Shown piece by piece: positions 1 to 8,752 of a DNA stretch of 64,000 nucleotides. The translations under genes and the position numbers were made by a program. The notes under the pieces were generated by a model. That model saw only the letters and a program-made list of their open reading frames with translations. It had not been told where the DNA came from and made no database searches. This DNA is from JAWXBA01 sp048499805 (lineage in GTDB: Bacteria > Gemmatimonadota > Gemmatimonadetes > Gemmatimonadales > GWC2-71-9), in NCBI GenBank assembly GCA_048499805.1, contig JASNZF010000002.1, positions 62,001 through 126,000 on the forward strand, given 5' to 3'. Each line of letters begins with the position of its first letter. The first letter of the stretch is position 1.

Positions 1-1
1 G

Positions 2-865
2 TTGGACGGCTACGCTGCCCAGACCGAGACCCCGGGGCGCACTGGCCCGCAGCATGCGTACCACGTCGGCGGCACCTACTCCGGACGGAACTGGCAGTTC
101 AGCGCCTCGTGGCGCGAGGTGGCGCGCGACTTCAATCCCGAGGTCGGGTTCCTGTCGCGGTCCAACACCCGGTTTGCGAGCGTCCGGATCCAGACCTTCA
201 TCCGGATGTCCGAATCCTCGGCGCTCAAGGAACTCCGGCCGCACATCAGCTACCGCGAGAACATCGGCTTCGACGGGCTGTCCGAGACCCGGCTGATCCA
301 TTTCGACAGCCATTTCGACTTCAAGAACGGCGCCTTCTTCCAGCTGCCGGCCTTCAACCTGACGCGGGAGGGACTGCGGGTGCCGTTCGAGATCGCCCCG
401 GGGGTCGTGATCCCCGCCGGCACCTACGACAACGCCGAGTGGGGGTTCGAGTACTACACCAGCCAGAACGCGCCGGTGGCGCTGTCGGGACGGATCGACA
501 TCGGCGGGTTCTACAGCGGGCGGCGGATCGGGACGGGGAGCACCCTGCGGGTCCGCACCGGGAAGACTGCGGCGTCGCTGGCGGTGTCGTGGTACGACAT
601 CACCTTGCCGGAGGGGGAGTTCACGGCGGCGCTGGTGGGACTCAAGCTGGCGTACAGCTTCACGCCGGGGATCTACCTGCAGTCGCTGGCGCAGTACAGC
701 AACCAGAGCAGGACAGTGCAGGCCAATCTGCGGTTCGGGTGGCTGAGCCGGGCGGGGACGGGGCTCTTCCTGGTCTACAACGACATCGAGCGGACCGGCA
801 CCGGGTCGGGGCCGGAGCAGCGGGCGTTCCTGGTGAAGTTCACCCGAATGTTCGACCTGAACTAG
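2..865 (+). CDS. DUF5916-type outer-membrane protein, C-terminal part
   Basis: This is the last 287 residues of a gene that begins before the window. The sequence is rich in alternating aromatic and polar residues in amphipathic strands, for example SASWREVARDFNPEVGFLSR near the start, and it ends in the strand FLVKFTRMFDLN. This looks like the C-terminal beta-barrel region of DUF5916 proteins, which usually carry an N-terminal family-9-like carbohydrate-binding domain that would lie outside the window. The likely location is the outer membrane. Its substrate or partner is unknown. The family call is from recognition of the strand pattern and the DFNPEVGF-like motif, so it is moderate. A GC-rich hairpin follows the stop codon. 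Confidence 0.65.
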   Translation: MDGYAAQTETPGRTGPQHAYHVGGTYSGRNWQFSASWREVARDFNPEVGFLSRSNTRFASVRIQTFIRMSESSALKELRPHISYRENIGFDGLSETRLIHFDSHFDFKNGAFFQLPAFNLTREGLRVPFEIAPGVVIPAGTYDNAEWGFEYYTSQNAPVALSGRIDIGGFYSGRRIGTGSTLRVRTGKTAASLAVSWYDITLPEGEFTAALVGLKLAYSFTPGIYLQSLAQYSNQSRTVQANLRFGWLSRAGTGLFLVYNDIERTGTGSGPEQRAFLVKFTRMFDLN

Positions 866-875
866 GGGGTGGCAG

Positions 876-896
876 GGCGGGGGGCTGCCCCCCGCC
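876..896. terminator. GC hairpin between convergent genes
   Basis: GGCGGGGGG at 876-884 pairs perfectly with CCCCCCGCC at 888-896 around a 3-nt loop. It lies between the convergent ends of the DUF5916 and metallo-hydrolase genes, so it could stop transcription from either side. There is no T-tract, so termination is inferred from position and stem strength only. Confidence 0.5.
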
Positions 897-910
897 GCGG
901 AGTGCCGGGA

Positions 911-1843
911 TCAGGGAATGACGATCGTGTTGAGGTGGGTCGGCATGATCATCCGGGTACGGGGAGAGATCGCCGCGACGGTCCTGGCAAACGGGACGAG
1001 GTTCCGGTCGATGTTCTCCTGCTGCGACCATCCGTACGGGAGCGAGAAGTTGTCCCAGTGGGTCGGGAGCACGATCGGGGGCATCCCGGTGACGCGCAGC
1101 AGCCGCTCGTCGTAGTTGTACAACCCCAGCCGCGACCCGTTGATGCCGGCCAGCAGGATGTCAGGGTGAATCCCGTCCAGTTCGCGCTCGACGAAGTTCA
1201 TCGAGCCCATCGTCAACACCTCATGGTGGTCGAACCGGGCCAGGAACATCAGTGAGCCGCCCTCGATGAACTGGCTGATCCGCAGCGGGGCGACCAGCCT
1301 CGTGGTGCGGTCATAGCGCCGGGTGTCGAAGTAGTGCTTCTCGTTGAGGGCCGAGTGGATCGAGGGGATGACGCGCACGGAGAAGTTGTCGAACTGGTAG
1401 TCCTCGCCGCCGCCCACGGCATAGAGCTGGTCCTCGGGGATCCCGTAGGCGCGCAGAATCATGATCGTCGACTCGGTGCCGATCACCTTCGCGCCTGTCT
1501 TCCGCGCCAGGTAGGGGACATCGAGGAGGTGGTCGGGGTGACCGTGGTGGACCAGGATGAAATCGGCCCGGGGGACGATGCTGTCGATGAGGGTCGAGTC
1601 GGACGGGGCGATGTCATCCCGCGCGTAACTGGGGCGCGGGTCGGCCGGATCGCCACTGCCGCCATACTTGATGCGCGAGATGAATGGGTCGACCAGCACC
1701 ACCACGGCGCCATCGGCGATCATCCAGCCGGCCGCGCCCAGGTAGGTCATCTGGAGCGGGGGGCGCGCGTCGGTGGCCTGCGCGCCGGCCGGGGCGGGGG
1801 CGAGGACAGCGCCCAGCAGGATGGCACGGGCAAGATGCTTCAT
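911..1843 (-). CDS. Exported metallo-beta-lactamase-fold hydrolase
   Basis: This 310-residue protein starts at ATG 1843, preceded by the ribosome-binding sequence GAGGGA. An N-terminal signal peptide (KHLARAILLGAVLAPAPAGA) predicts export to the periplasm. The metal-binding signature HHGHPDH lies about 110 residues in. Later histidines in PSIHSA, LPTHWDN and MPTHLN could complete a binuclear zinc site. The overall pattern resembles the UlaG-like lactonase branch of the superfamily, but the substrate cannot be told. A longer reading frame upstream of 1843 overlaps the neighbouring SnoaL-like gene and is not credible as a start. The next gene upstream on the same strand ends 130 bases away, so the two may be cotranscribed. 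Confidence 0.75.
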   Translation of the reverse strand: MKHLARAILLGAVLAPAPAGAQATDARPPLQMTYLGAAGWMIADGAVVVLVDPFISRIKYGGSGDPADPRPSYARDDIAPSDSTLIDSIVPRADFILVHHGHPDHLLDVPYLARKTGAKVIGTESTIMILRAYGIPEDQLYAVGGGEDYQFDNFSVRVIPSIHSALNEKHYFDTRRYDRTTRLVAPLRISQFIEGGSLMFLARFDHHEVLTMGSMNFVERELDGIHPDILLAGINGSRLGLYNYDERLLRVTGMPPIVLPTHWDNFSLPYGWSQQENIDRNLVPFARTVAAISPRTRMIMPTHLNTIVIP

Positions 1844-1973
1844 CGGTTCCCTCAGGGCATGTCGCGAGGCACTGGGCATCACGGGGATGGGATGGCAAGG
1901 GCGGATCGAATAGGTACGGTGGCAGAGGGCGATTGTCCAGCGCCACTTGGCCGCCGCGCATCCCGGGACCTGA

Positions 1974-2380
1974 TCAGCCCTTCCGTGCCAGCAGGAGCCG
2001 CTCCGCGAGGTCCGAGATTGACCAATCCTCGACGATGCGCCCATCCACGAACCGGCTGGTCACCATGTCGCGCCACACGATCGGGCGACCGGTGGCTGGA
2101 AAGCCCATGAACGCACCCTGTGGATGCCCCGAAGGGTCCGCTGCCAGGCGATCCGGTCCGTGGACTCCACCAGGATCGCGACCTCAACCTGGAGGGGCGC
2201 AAAGGCGCGCAGGTACTGGTCGAGGATCCGCCGGACCACGTCGTGGCCCCCGGTCAGGTCCCGGTCCGTCAGGTGGGCCACGAACTCCGCGCTGAAGAAC
2301 TCCGGGATGGCATCGACATCGCCGTTGACGATGAGCGCCGTATTGGCCGCCTCGATCCGGGGTGCGAGCAGCCGCTTCAT
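1974..2380 (-). pseudogene. SnoaL-like (NTF2 fold) protein, frameshifted
   Basis: The gene starts at ATG 2380 (MKRLLAPRIEAANTALI) and reads as a SnoaL/NTF2-like polyketide-cyclase-fold protein up to WQRTLRGIH. At about 2116-2120 the frame breaks. In the next frame the family's usual C-terminal half continues without interruption: GAFMGFPATGRPIVWRDMV, then SRFVDGRIVEDWSISDLAERL, ending at a TGA at 1974-1976. The span is 407 bases, one short of 136 codons. Adding one G to the short G run on the coding strand (CCC at 2116-2118 on the plus strand) restores a normal-length protein of about 135 residues. It may be a true one-base deletion or a sequencing or assembly error. Proteins of this fold range from hydrolases to isomerases, so no reaction is assigned. 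Confidence 0.75.
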
Positions 2381-2617
2381 GGGGACACTCGTCGTTGGGG
2401 GAATGGAAGGAACGGGGGGGCGCCAGTGCCGTGCCCGGCAGGGCGGCGCACCTTGGAGCACCGCGGGCGGCACGATCGGCCCTGGTCCCGGACACGGCGG
2501 TAGGCCCGTCCCGGGGGGTGACCGTGTGGAGATCCGTCCCTCGCTCGTCTCCATTTGGACAGGGCGCGTGGCGATATCCGCGGCGGCAGCCCACTTCATG
2601 AGAAGCAAGGGAAGACA

Positions 2618-3019
2618 ATGCGCACCCGAACGACACGTCGCACGCTTGCCCTGGCCGGGGCCCTTGCCTGCGGGGCCGTAGCGTGTTCCAGCAATGCCCT
2701 GTCGCCATTCGAGCCTGAAATCGCAAGTGCCACGGACAACTTCCAGCTCCAGGCGACTGGCGTCACCTCAGTCACCTCGACGCTGACCTACTCGTGGGCC
2801 AATACCGGCACGCGGGCCACCATCAATCACTCGACCGTCACGACGGCGGGCTCGGCCGGTCTGACGGTTCGTGACGGAACCGGTGCGATCGTATACGCCA
2901 AGAATCTGGCACCCAGCCTTTCGGAGGCCACCGCCACCGGGGCGGCGGGCACCTGGACGATCACCCTGACCCTCACATCGTATAGCGGAACCCTGAACTT
3001 CCGCGCCCAGAAGCTCTAG
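2618..3019 (+). CDS. Small exported protein, possible lipoprotein
   Basis: This is a 133-residue protein. ATG 2618 was chosen because AAGGGA lies seven bases upstream and the N-terminus (MRTRTTRRTLALAGALACG) is a typical basic-hydrophobic signal. The cysteine in GAVACSS could be lipidated, but the lipobox is weak because it lacks Leu at -3. The mature part is rich in Ser, Thr and Gly (VTSVTSTLTYSWANTGT, TITLTLTSYSGTLNF), suggesting a single beta-sandwich domain. I recognise no family. The 215-base gap after it, up to the convergent GH57 gene, shows nothing I can support. Confidence 0.6.
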   Translation: MRTRTTRRTLALAGALACGAVACSSNALSPFEPEIASATDNFQLQATGVTSVTSTLTYSWANTGTRATINHSTVTTAGSAGLTVRDGTGAIVYAKNLAPSLSEATATGAAGTWTITLTLTSYSGTLNFRAQKL

Positions 3020-3234
3020 CTCGCTCGCGACTCCGAAGGCCGGGCCACCCCTGCAGCGACGGTCCTCGGGATCGTGCCTTCCGGCCATCGACCAGGGCGC
3101 TCGCGGCGGTATTTCCTGACTCACACACAAGATCCCTCGTCGCTCTGCTCCTCGGGATGACAGTCCGGTTGCCGCTTGGCCGGCGTGCCGGGGTGACTCG
3201 ATGCCTCAGTGCCTCCACGGCTGCGTAGGAACCC

Positions 3235-5151
3235 CTACACCCGCACCCACCCCCGCCCAGCCGCCGCCGGCCATCGTACCACCACCGCTTCGCCCTGCAC
3301 CGTCCGGTCGAGCCCCCGCTCCGACTTGGCCACCGTCTCCACCGGGTAGCTCCACCGCTCGCCATCGGTTTCCATCGGATGCTCGGCAAACCACGACCAC
3401 TCCGAGCTGAACCACCCCTCCGCCCACTGCGCCGGATCCCATTCCCAGCTCACCTCGGCGCCGCCACCCGCCCGCACTGTGACCACCTTCGTGAGCTCCG
3501 GCCACGCCAGCCGCACCTCAATGCGGTCCGCATGCTCCATGACCTCGACACTCGGCGTCCGCCCCTGCCACGTCACCACCGGCTGCTCGGTGCCGTTGAT
3601 GAATCCCTCCACCGTGGCACCTGCGGGCAGCACCCGGTCCACCCCCAGCCCCCGGGGCAGGGCATCGATCGGCGGGAGGGCGTCGAGCCGCAGGTTGGCC
3701 TCGATGTCGTGGATCGTCGCGGTGCCGGCGTCGTCGCCGTGGGTGTCGTCGCCGGCCTCCCGGCTCCCCGCCGCCATCGCCTCGAGGTGATACGCCTCGC
3801 GGCGGCGGGTCAGGACCGCGGCCAGGTTCACCCCCGCGGCGAAGTCGGTCCACTCCTCGATGGCGCCACCCCGCATCGGCGCGATCACGATCGAGTGGGC
3901 GGCATCGTGCACCCAGATCTCCTCGCCGCCATCCCAGTCGATGTCCAGCACCTCGGCCCGGAGCGCCTCACCCCGCCGCAGCGCGGCCTCGGCCAGGGCG
4001 AGCTGGCCCCAGAGGGCGCCGCGCAGGAACGGGAGGTAGAGCCCCCCGAAGACGCCGTGCCAGTAGGCATCGTTGCACTGCGCCCGGCCGATCGCTCGAC
4101 GGGCCTCCGCGGGTTCGCCGCGCTTCCGGCACAGCCGCGAGAGCAGCAGCATCTTTTTGTGGAGCCGATTGGCCTCGGGATACTTGACCAGGAAGTTCCG
4201 CCAGTGGGTTCCCCGGACCAGGGCGCCCTCCGTCCCCCCCATCCGCTCGTCGCCGAGTTCCGCTTCGAGCCGCGTCAGGGCAGCCGCACCGGTCGTGGGG
4301 AGCGCCCACCCCTCCATCTCGCGATAGGAGGCCGAGGGGAGGTAGCACGGACCGGCCGAGGGCACCTCCGCCACCGCCTCGGCCATCGTCACCAGCCGGA
4401 CCTCCCCGCCCTCCACCAGCGACCGCATCGTGGCCAGGAACCGCTCCATCCAGCCGTCACGATAGACCCACTCCCGGGTGCCGGGCCAACCCCCGAACTT
4501 CTCGCCGTCATCCCCCAGTACCGCCAGCGGCTGCCCCGCCGCGCGGAGCGTGCGCAGGTACTCGGCGAGTTCCTCCGGCGGCCGGAAGGGGATCAGGTAG
4601 CGGAGTTTCTCGTCGATCGCCAGGAGCGAGAGGCGGTGCCCGTCCCCCTCGGTGAGCCAGGGCCGATGCAGCTCCGCACGCTGATGCCCCGCCACCAGGA
4701 AGTGCCGGTCATCCACGAGCGTGTAGCCGATCCCCGCCTCGGCCAGATCGGCGGCCAGGTCCGGTTCCCAGACCCGCTCCGTCAGCCAGAGCCCGGTGGC
4801 TGTCACCCCGAACCGGTGGCGCAGCGACTCGCGCATCCGGCCCACCTGCTCCAACCGGTCGGCGCGGCTGAGCATGGCCAGGATCGGCTCGTCGTAGCCG
4901 CTGGCCAGGAGCTCCATCTGCCCGTCAGCGGCGAGCGTGCCGATCTCGTCGAGCCAGTCGGGCGCGCGCCGCTCCATCCAGTCGAGCAGCGGCCCGGAGA
5001 GGTGGAGGGAAATGGGCAGGAAGCCGCCGTTGCGCAGTGCGCCCACCAGCGGGCGGTAGACATCGGTCAGGTGCTGCTCAAAGACCGAGTCGAAATTGCC
5101 GACCGGCTGGTGCAGGTGGACCCCGAACGCGAAGCGGAGCGGCTCGGTCAT
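3235..5151 (-). CDS. GH57 4-alpha-glucanotransferase-like enzyme
   Basis: This 638-residue protein is the last gene of the glycogen operon. The N-terminal catalytic barrel opens with FGVHLHQPVGNF, the GH57 motif with metal or substrate histidines. The nucleophile motif LWLTERVWEPDLA and the acid/base motif VLGDDGEKFGGW match the amylase/4-alpha-glucanotransferase branch typified by the Thermococcus litoralis enzyme. The C-terminal half is a beta-rich domain (DUF1925/DUF1926 type), including HDAAHSIVIAPMRGG. The predicted role is to transfer maltodextrin segments between linear glucans in the cytoplasm; hydrolytic amylase activity is the alternative. ATG 5151 overlaps the TGA of the preceding gene in an ATGA arrangement, which fixes the start and implies coupled translation. 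Confidence 0.8.
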   Translation of the reverse strand: MTEPLRFAFGVHLHQPVGNFDSVFEQHLTDVYRPLVGALRNGGFLPISLHLSGPLLDWMERRAPDWLDEIGTLAADGQMELLASGYDEPILAMLSRADRLEQVGRMRESLRHRFGVTATGLWLTERVWEPDLAADLAEAGIGYTLVDDRHFLVAGHQRAELHRPWLTEGDGHRLSLLAIDEKLRYLIPFRPPEELAEYLRTLRAAGQPLAVLGDDGEKFGGWPGTREWVYRDGWMERFLATMRSLVEGGEVRLVTMAEAVAEVPSAGPCYLPSASYREMEGWALPTTGAAALTRLEAELGDERMGGTEGALVRGTHWRNFLVKYPEANRLHKKMLLLSRLCRKRGEPAEARRAIGRAQCNDAYWHGVFGGLYLPFLRGALWGQLALAEAALRRGEALRAEVLDIDWDGGEEIWVHDAAHSIVIAPMRGGAIEEWTDFAAGVNLAAVLTRRREAYHLEAMAAGSREAGDDTHGDDAGTATIHDIEANLRLDALPPIDALPRGLGVDRVLPAGATVEGFINGTEQPVVTWQGRTPSVEVMEHADRIEVRLAWPELTKVVTVRAGGGAEVSWEWDPAQWAEGWFSSEWSWFAEHPMETDGERWSYPVETVAKSERGLDRTVQGEAVVVRWPAAAGRGWVRV

Positions 5152-7082
5152 TCCGATTGCTCCCGGCCGAAGCCGAACCGCACCGCGAGCGGCGCGATTG
5201 CCGCGCCGTCGGTGCTGTGCCATCGCTCCCAGAAGGTCGTCTGCGCGTCGTACGGCACCGGGAGTCCGTCCAGCTCCAGCAGGTCGAGCGCGGCGTGGAG
5301 GAGCGGCACGTCGAGCTCCGTCTCGTCGCAGAGCAACTCCCCCATCCGGACGCTGATCGCCTCCTCGCCGGCCACGCCGAGCGCCTGGAGTCCCTGCGAC
5401 AGGTAGTTGGGGAAGAGGGCGGTGACCAGCGCGGCGCGCATCCCGGCACGGGTCGCTTCCGGGAGGTCGGAGAGGCCGATCAGGTGACGCTCGCCGCCTT
5501 CCACCTCCAGCTCGAAGCGGAGCCGGCCCTCAGCGTCGCGCCCCACGCTGCCACGGACCAGCGTCATCGCCCCCGTGCGCCGGTCGGTCACGCGGAGCGC
5601 ATCGTCGCCCTCCTCCGCCACCTCCCACGACCCGTCGTCGCCTGCGGCAACCCACCACGGGAAGAGCAGCGCCGCCACATGTCCCGCCGCGACGCGTGCC
5701 GCCACCGGCACCGCCAGGACCACCTTGGCCGCCAGCAGATCGGCGCCGGTGCCGACCGCCGGATCGTTGGACACTGCCTCTGCCAGCCGTCGCGCGAGTC
5801 CCTCCGCCAGCAGCTCGCGCGACTCGCCGGCCAGCTCGATGGCGCGAACCGCGTAGCGAAGGCACTGCTGGGTCTCGATCCCGCCGAGGTCGTCGAAGAA
5901 CCACCCGCACGAGGTGAACATCCGGAGGGCGTTCCGCTCCATCTCCAGCAGCTCGCGGGCGGCGGGGAGCAGCAGCGGCGACGGTGGCCGGCCCTCCAGC
6001 GCATCGCGAGCCGCCCAGGGGTCGCCCAGCAGGAGCGGTCCCTCGCGCTCGAAGCGGTCGTGCAGCTCGGCACCGAGCCACTCGAGCGCCTCGCGCAGCG
6101 GGGTGCGCCACGCCTGGCTGGGGAAGGTGGCGGGTTCCATGCGGCACCCGCAGTCGGAGCGCCACCGCTCCACGCCGTGGGCACAGCTCCAGGAGGAGGG
6201 CTCGACCAGCTCCACGGGAGCCCCCGCGCCGGTCCCGGCCAGCAGCGCGGCGGGATTCGTCAGGCGGAGGCCGCGGGAAGGGGCGCCCGCGATGACGCTG
6301 GCCAGGGCCATCTCGCCGAACTTGTGGTGATGGCCATAAGTCTCACCATCGGTGGCGATCGTGGTCACCTCGTCCGGGGACGCCGCCAGCGCCTCCAGCC
6401 ACGCCGCCCCGTCCTGGATCAGCGGGCCGAACGCCACCTGGTGGGAGAGCGGGCCGTCGTACACCACCACGCGGATCGTCCGACCCTGGCTGGTGGTATA
6501 GACTCCGGGCTGCCCGCCCCGGGGCGCTTTCACCACCTGGTTCGGCGCCAGGATGGTGAACCGCATCCCCGCTTCGGCCAGCACATCCAGCGTCTCGTCG
6601 TCCACCGCCGTCTCGGGAAGCCACATCCCCTCAGGCTCGCGTCCGAATCGCCGCCGGAAATCCGCGATCCCCCAGCGCACCTCGGTCTGCTTGTCGCGGC
6701 GGCTGGCCAGTGGCAGGATGATGTGGTGATACGGCATGGCGAGCGCGTTGCCGTGCCCGAGCCGCGCCAGGCTGGTGCGGTCGGCGTCGAGAAAGCGGGC
6801 GTACGTGGCAGGGGCGGCCCGCTCCATCCACTCGAGCAGGGTGGGGCCGACGTTGAAGCTGGTGTGCTCCAGGGTGTTGATGATCCGCTCGATGCGGCCA
6901 TCGGGCGCCGGGAGCCGCGCGGCAGCAACGGCGCGGTAGCACTCCCGCTCGATCCGCTCGTTCCAGTCGTGGAACGGCACCGCATTGGGTTCGCGCTCCA
7001 GCCGGTCGAGCCAGGGATCCTCGCGCGGGGGTTGGTAGAAGTGGGCGTGAATGATGACGGGCCGCAAAGCCGACATGCTCAT
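5148..7082 (-). CDS. GH57 glycoside hydrolase with DUF3536
   Basis: This is a 644-residue GH57 protein. The N-terminus carries HAHFYQPPREDPW, the family's first motif. The putative nucleophile lies in GMWLPETAVDDETLDVL at about residue 170, and the acid/base Asp in TIATDGETYGHHHKFGEMAL at about 250. A cysteine-bearing segment (SSWSCAHGVERWRSDCGC) and the helical C-terminal half match the DUF3536-containing GH57 subgroup, whose exact reaction is not settled in my knowledge. The operon context points to an alpha-glucan substrate. ATG 7082 overlaps the upstream gene's stop as ATGA, and its own stop overlaps the next start the same way. Confidence 0.8.
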   Translation of the reverse strand: MSMSALRPVIIHAHFYQPPREDPWLDRLEREPNAVPFHDWNERIERECYRAVAAARLPAPDGRIERIINTLEHTSFNVGPTLLEWMERAAPATYARFLDADRTSLARLGHGNALAMPYHHIILPLASRRDKQTEVRWGIADFRRRFGREPEGMWLPETAVDDETLDVLAEAGMRFTILAPNQVVKAPRGGQPGVYTTSQGRTIRVVVYDGPLSHQVAFGPLIQDGAAWLEALAASPDEVTTIATDGETYGHHHKFGEMALASVIAGAPSRGLRLTNPAALLAGTGAGAPVELVEPSSWSCAHGVERWRSDCGCRMEPATFPSQAWRTPLREALEWLGAELHDRFEREGPLLLGDPWAARDALEGRPPSPLLLPAARELLEMERNALRMFTSCGWFFDDLGGIETQQCLRYAVRAIELAGESRELLAEGLARRLAEAVSNDPAVGTGADLLAAKVVLAVPVAARVAAGHVAALLFPWWVAAGDDGSWEVAEEGDDALRVTDRRTGAMTLVRGSVGRDAEGRLRFELEVEGGERHLIGLSDLPEATRAGMRAALVTALFPNYLSQGLQALGVAGEEAISVRMGELLCDETELDVPLLHAALDLLELDGLPVPYDAQTTFWERWHSTDGAAIAPLAVRFGFGREQSE

Positions 7083-8752
7083 CGCCCGAGGGCCTCCGCC
7101 AGGGCGGGGATCGGGTCGGGGAAGGGGTCGTCCACCTGCTGCAGTTCCCCCGCGCGCCGGAGTGCGGTGGTCAGGTCGCCCCGCGCGGCCGGCTCCAGTC
7201 CCTCGATCATCTCCGCCAGGGCGTTGCAGTGCTGGCTGAACCGCTTTTCGGCGTAATCGGCGGCGGCGCCGGTGCTGATGATGAACTGCCAGTCGGAGGA
7301 CTGGGCCAGCAGCAGCTCGCGGGCGGCCTGGGCCAGGATCGGGTGGGTGGCGGCGTCATCGAGCGCGCCGGGGGCCACCCGCCAGAACGCCTCTTCCAGC
7401 GGCCACAGCGCCTCCCAGGTCCACGCCGTCTGGGGGCCGAGCCACATGCTGTAGTCACCGTTGGCGCCCCAGGAACCGTCGGCCAGGTTGACCCCCGGGC
7501 TCGTGGCGAGCTCGGCAAGGTGGTCCGACGCGGTCGTGGGCCGGACCCGGCGCTGCGCCACGATGGCGCGGTAGGTGTCGGCCAGGAAGTCGACCCCCTC
7601 GTACCACCAGTGCCCGAACAGTTCGGTGTCGAACGGGGCCGCGATCACCCGGCCTCCCACCGGGGCGGCGGCCCGTCCCACCTCGGCCAGCGCCGAGGCG
7701 AAGTGGCGCCCGTCCCGCCAGGCACGGGCCCGGCCGACGTTGACATCGTACCGCTCCTTGCCGCCCAGGTCCACGCCGCGGCCGGTGACGCGCCAGAACC
7801 GGAGCCCGCCGGGCCAGCGGATCTTGTGGAACTCGAGGTAGCCGCCGTCGCCCGGGTACCCCTCGCTCCGGCTCCAGACCACGCGGGTCGAGGCCGGATC
7901 GCGCACCAGCGCGTGCACCGGCGCCGCGCCGGCCCGGGGGGCGACCAGGTAGGCGCGATACGGCAGCCGCTCACCCAGGGGTTCGGCCCCGCTCGGATCG
8001 GACCCGACCCGGCCGGCCGGGAAGTCAGGGTCGCCGTAGAGCGAGAGCGACTGCCCCGCGCGGGCCAAGTGGGAGTCGGTGAAGAACCACCGGAACGCCG
8101 CCGTTCGCAGGTGCTCCTCGATCCCCACCCGATGGGAGTGCTTGGGCGCGGCGGGGTGCGGGTGCCAGGGGCCGGCGGCGCGGTAGGCGCACTCGGGTAG
8201 CCAGCAGCCTCGCGGGGCGCGGCCGAACAGCCGCTGGTGCTCGCGGCGGCCCAGCAGGAGCTGGAAGCGGATGCTCTCGTCGCGGGCCAGGAGCGGCAGG
8301 AAACCGTGGGTCGCCGCCGAGCCCATGATCTCGATCTGGCCGGCATCCTCGAACCGCCGCAGCGCCCCGAGGATGTCGCCATCGAGCCGTGCAAAGGTCC
8401 GTTCCAGCCGCGCGATCCGGCTCTTCCAGAACGCGGCCAGCCGGGCCAGGGCATCGTCGCCCTCGGCAGTGAAGGTGGCGACGTCCTCGTCCGCAGCCTG
8501 GAGCCGCTGGGTGAAGAACGCCGCCAGCTCGCTCCGGAATGACGGGTGCGCCAGCTGGTTCGCCAGGATCGGGGTGACGCCGAGGGTGATCGGCGACGGC
8601 ACCGCTTCGTGGGCCATTCCCTCCAGCGCCTCGACCAGCGGCAGGTAGGTGTCGACGGCGGCCTCGGTGAGCCAGTCGCTGCCGTGGGGCCAGCGGCCGT
8701 GGTGCAGGACCCAGGGCAGGTGGCTGTGGAGCGCGAAGACGAAGTCCATCAT
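7079..8752 (-). CDS. GH57 1,4-alpha-glucan branching enzyme
   Basis: This is a 557-residue protein. FALHSHLPWVLHHGRWPHG at the N-terminus, the nucleophile motif GCWLPECAY and the acid/base motif APFDTELFGHWWYEG are those of GH57 branching enzymes (DUF1957 group). These make alpha-1,6 branches in glycogen. The helical C-terminal region (QTAWTWEALWPLEEAFW) matches the DUF1957 domain. ATG 8752 was chosen because it overlaps the glgA stop codon as ATGA; a second ATG follows directly. It replaces the usual GH13 GlgB in this operon, since none is seen here. Cytoplasmic. Confidence 0.85.
   Translation of the reverse strand: MMDFVFALHSHLPWVLHHGRWPHGSDWLTEAAVDTYLPLVEALEGMAHEAVPSPITLGVTPILANQLAHPSFRSELAAFFTQRLQAADEDVATFTAEGDDALARLAAFWKSRIARLERTFARLDGDILGALRRFEDAGQIEIMGSAATHGFLPLLARDESIRFQLLLGRREHQRLFGRAPRGCWLPECAYRAAGPWHPHPAAPKHSHRVGIEEHLRTAAFRWFFTDSHLARAGQSLSLYGDPDFPAGRVGSDPSGAEPLGERLPYRAYLVAPRAGAAPVHALVRDPASTRVVWSRSEGYPGDGGYLEFHKIRWPGGLRFWRVTGRGVDLGGKERYDVNVGRARAWRDGRHFASALAEVGRAAAPVGGRVIAAPFDTELFGHWWYEGVDFLADTYRAIVAQRRVRPTTASDHLAELATSPGVNLADGSWGANGDYSMWLGPQTAWTWEALWPLEEAFWRVAPGALDDAATHPILAQAARELLLAQSSDWQFIISTGAAADYAEKRFSQHCNALAEMIEGLEPAARGDLTTALRRAGELQQVDDPFPDPIPALAEALGR

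Noticed and set aside
2060..2608. 182-codon frame starting upstream of the SnoaL-like gene
   Set aside because: Its N-terminal 76 residues are non-conserved Pro/Arg-rich sequence and its end is out of frame after the one-base loss; the real start is ATG 2380.
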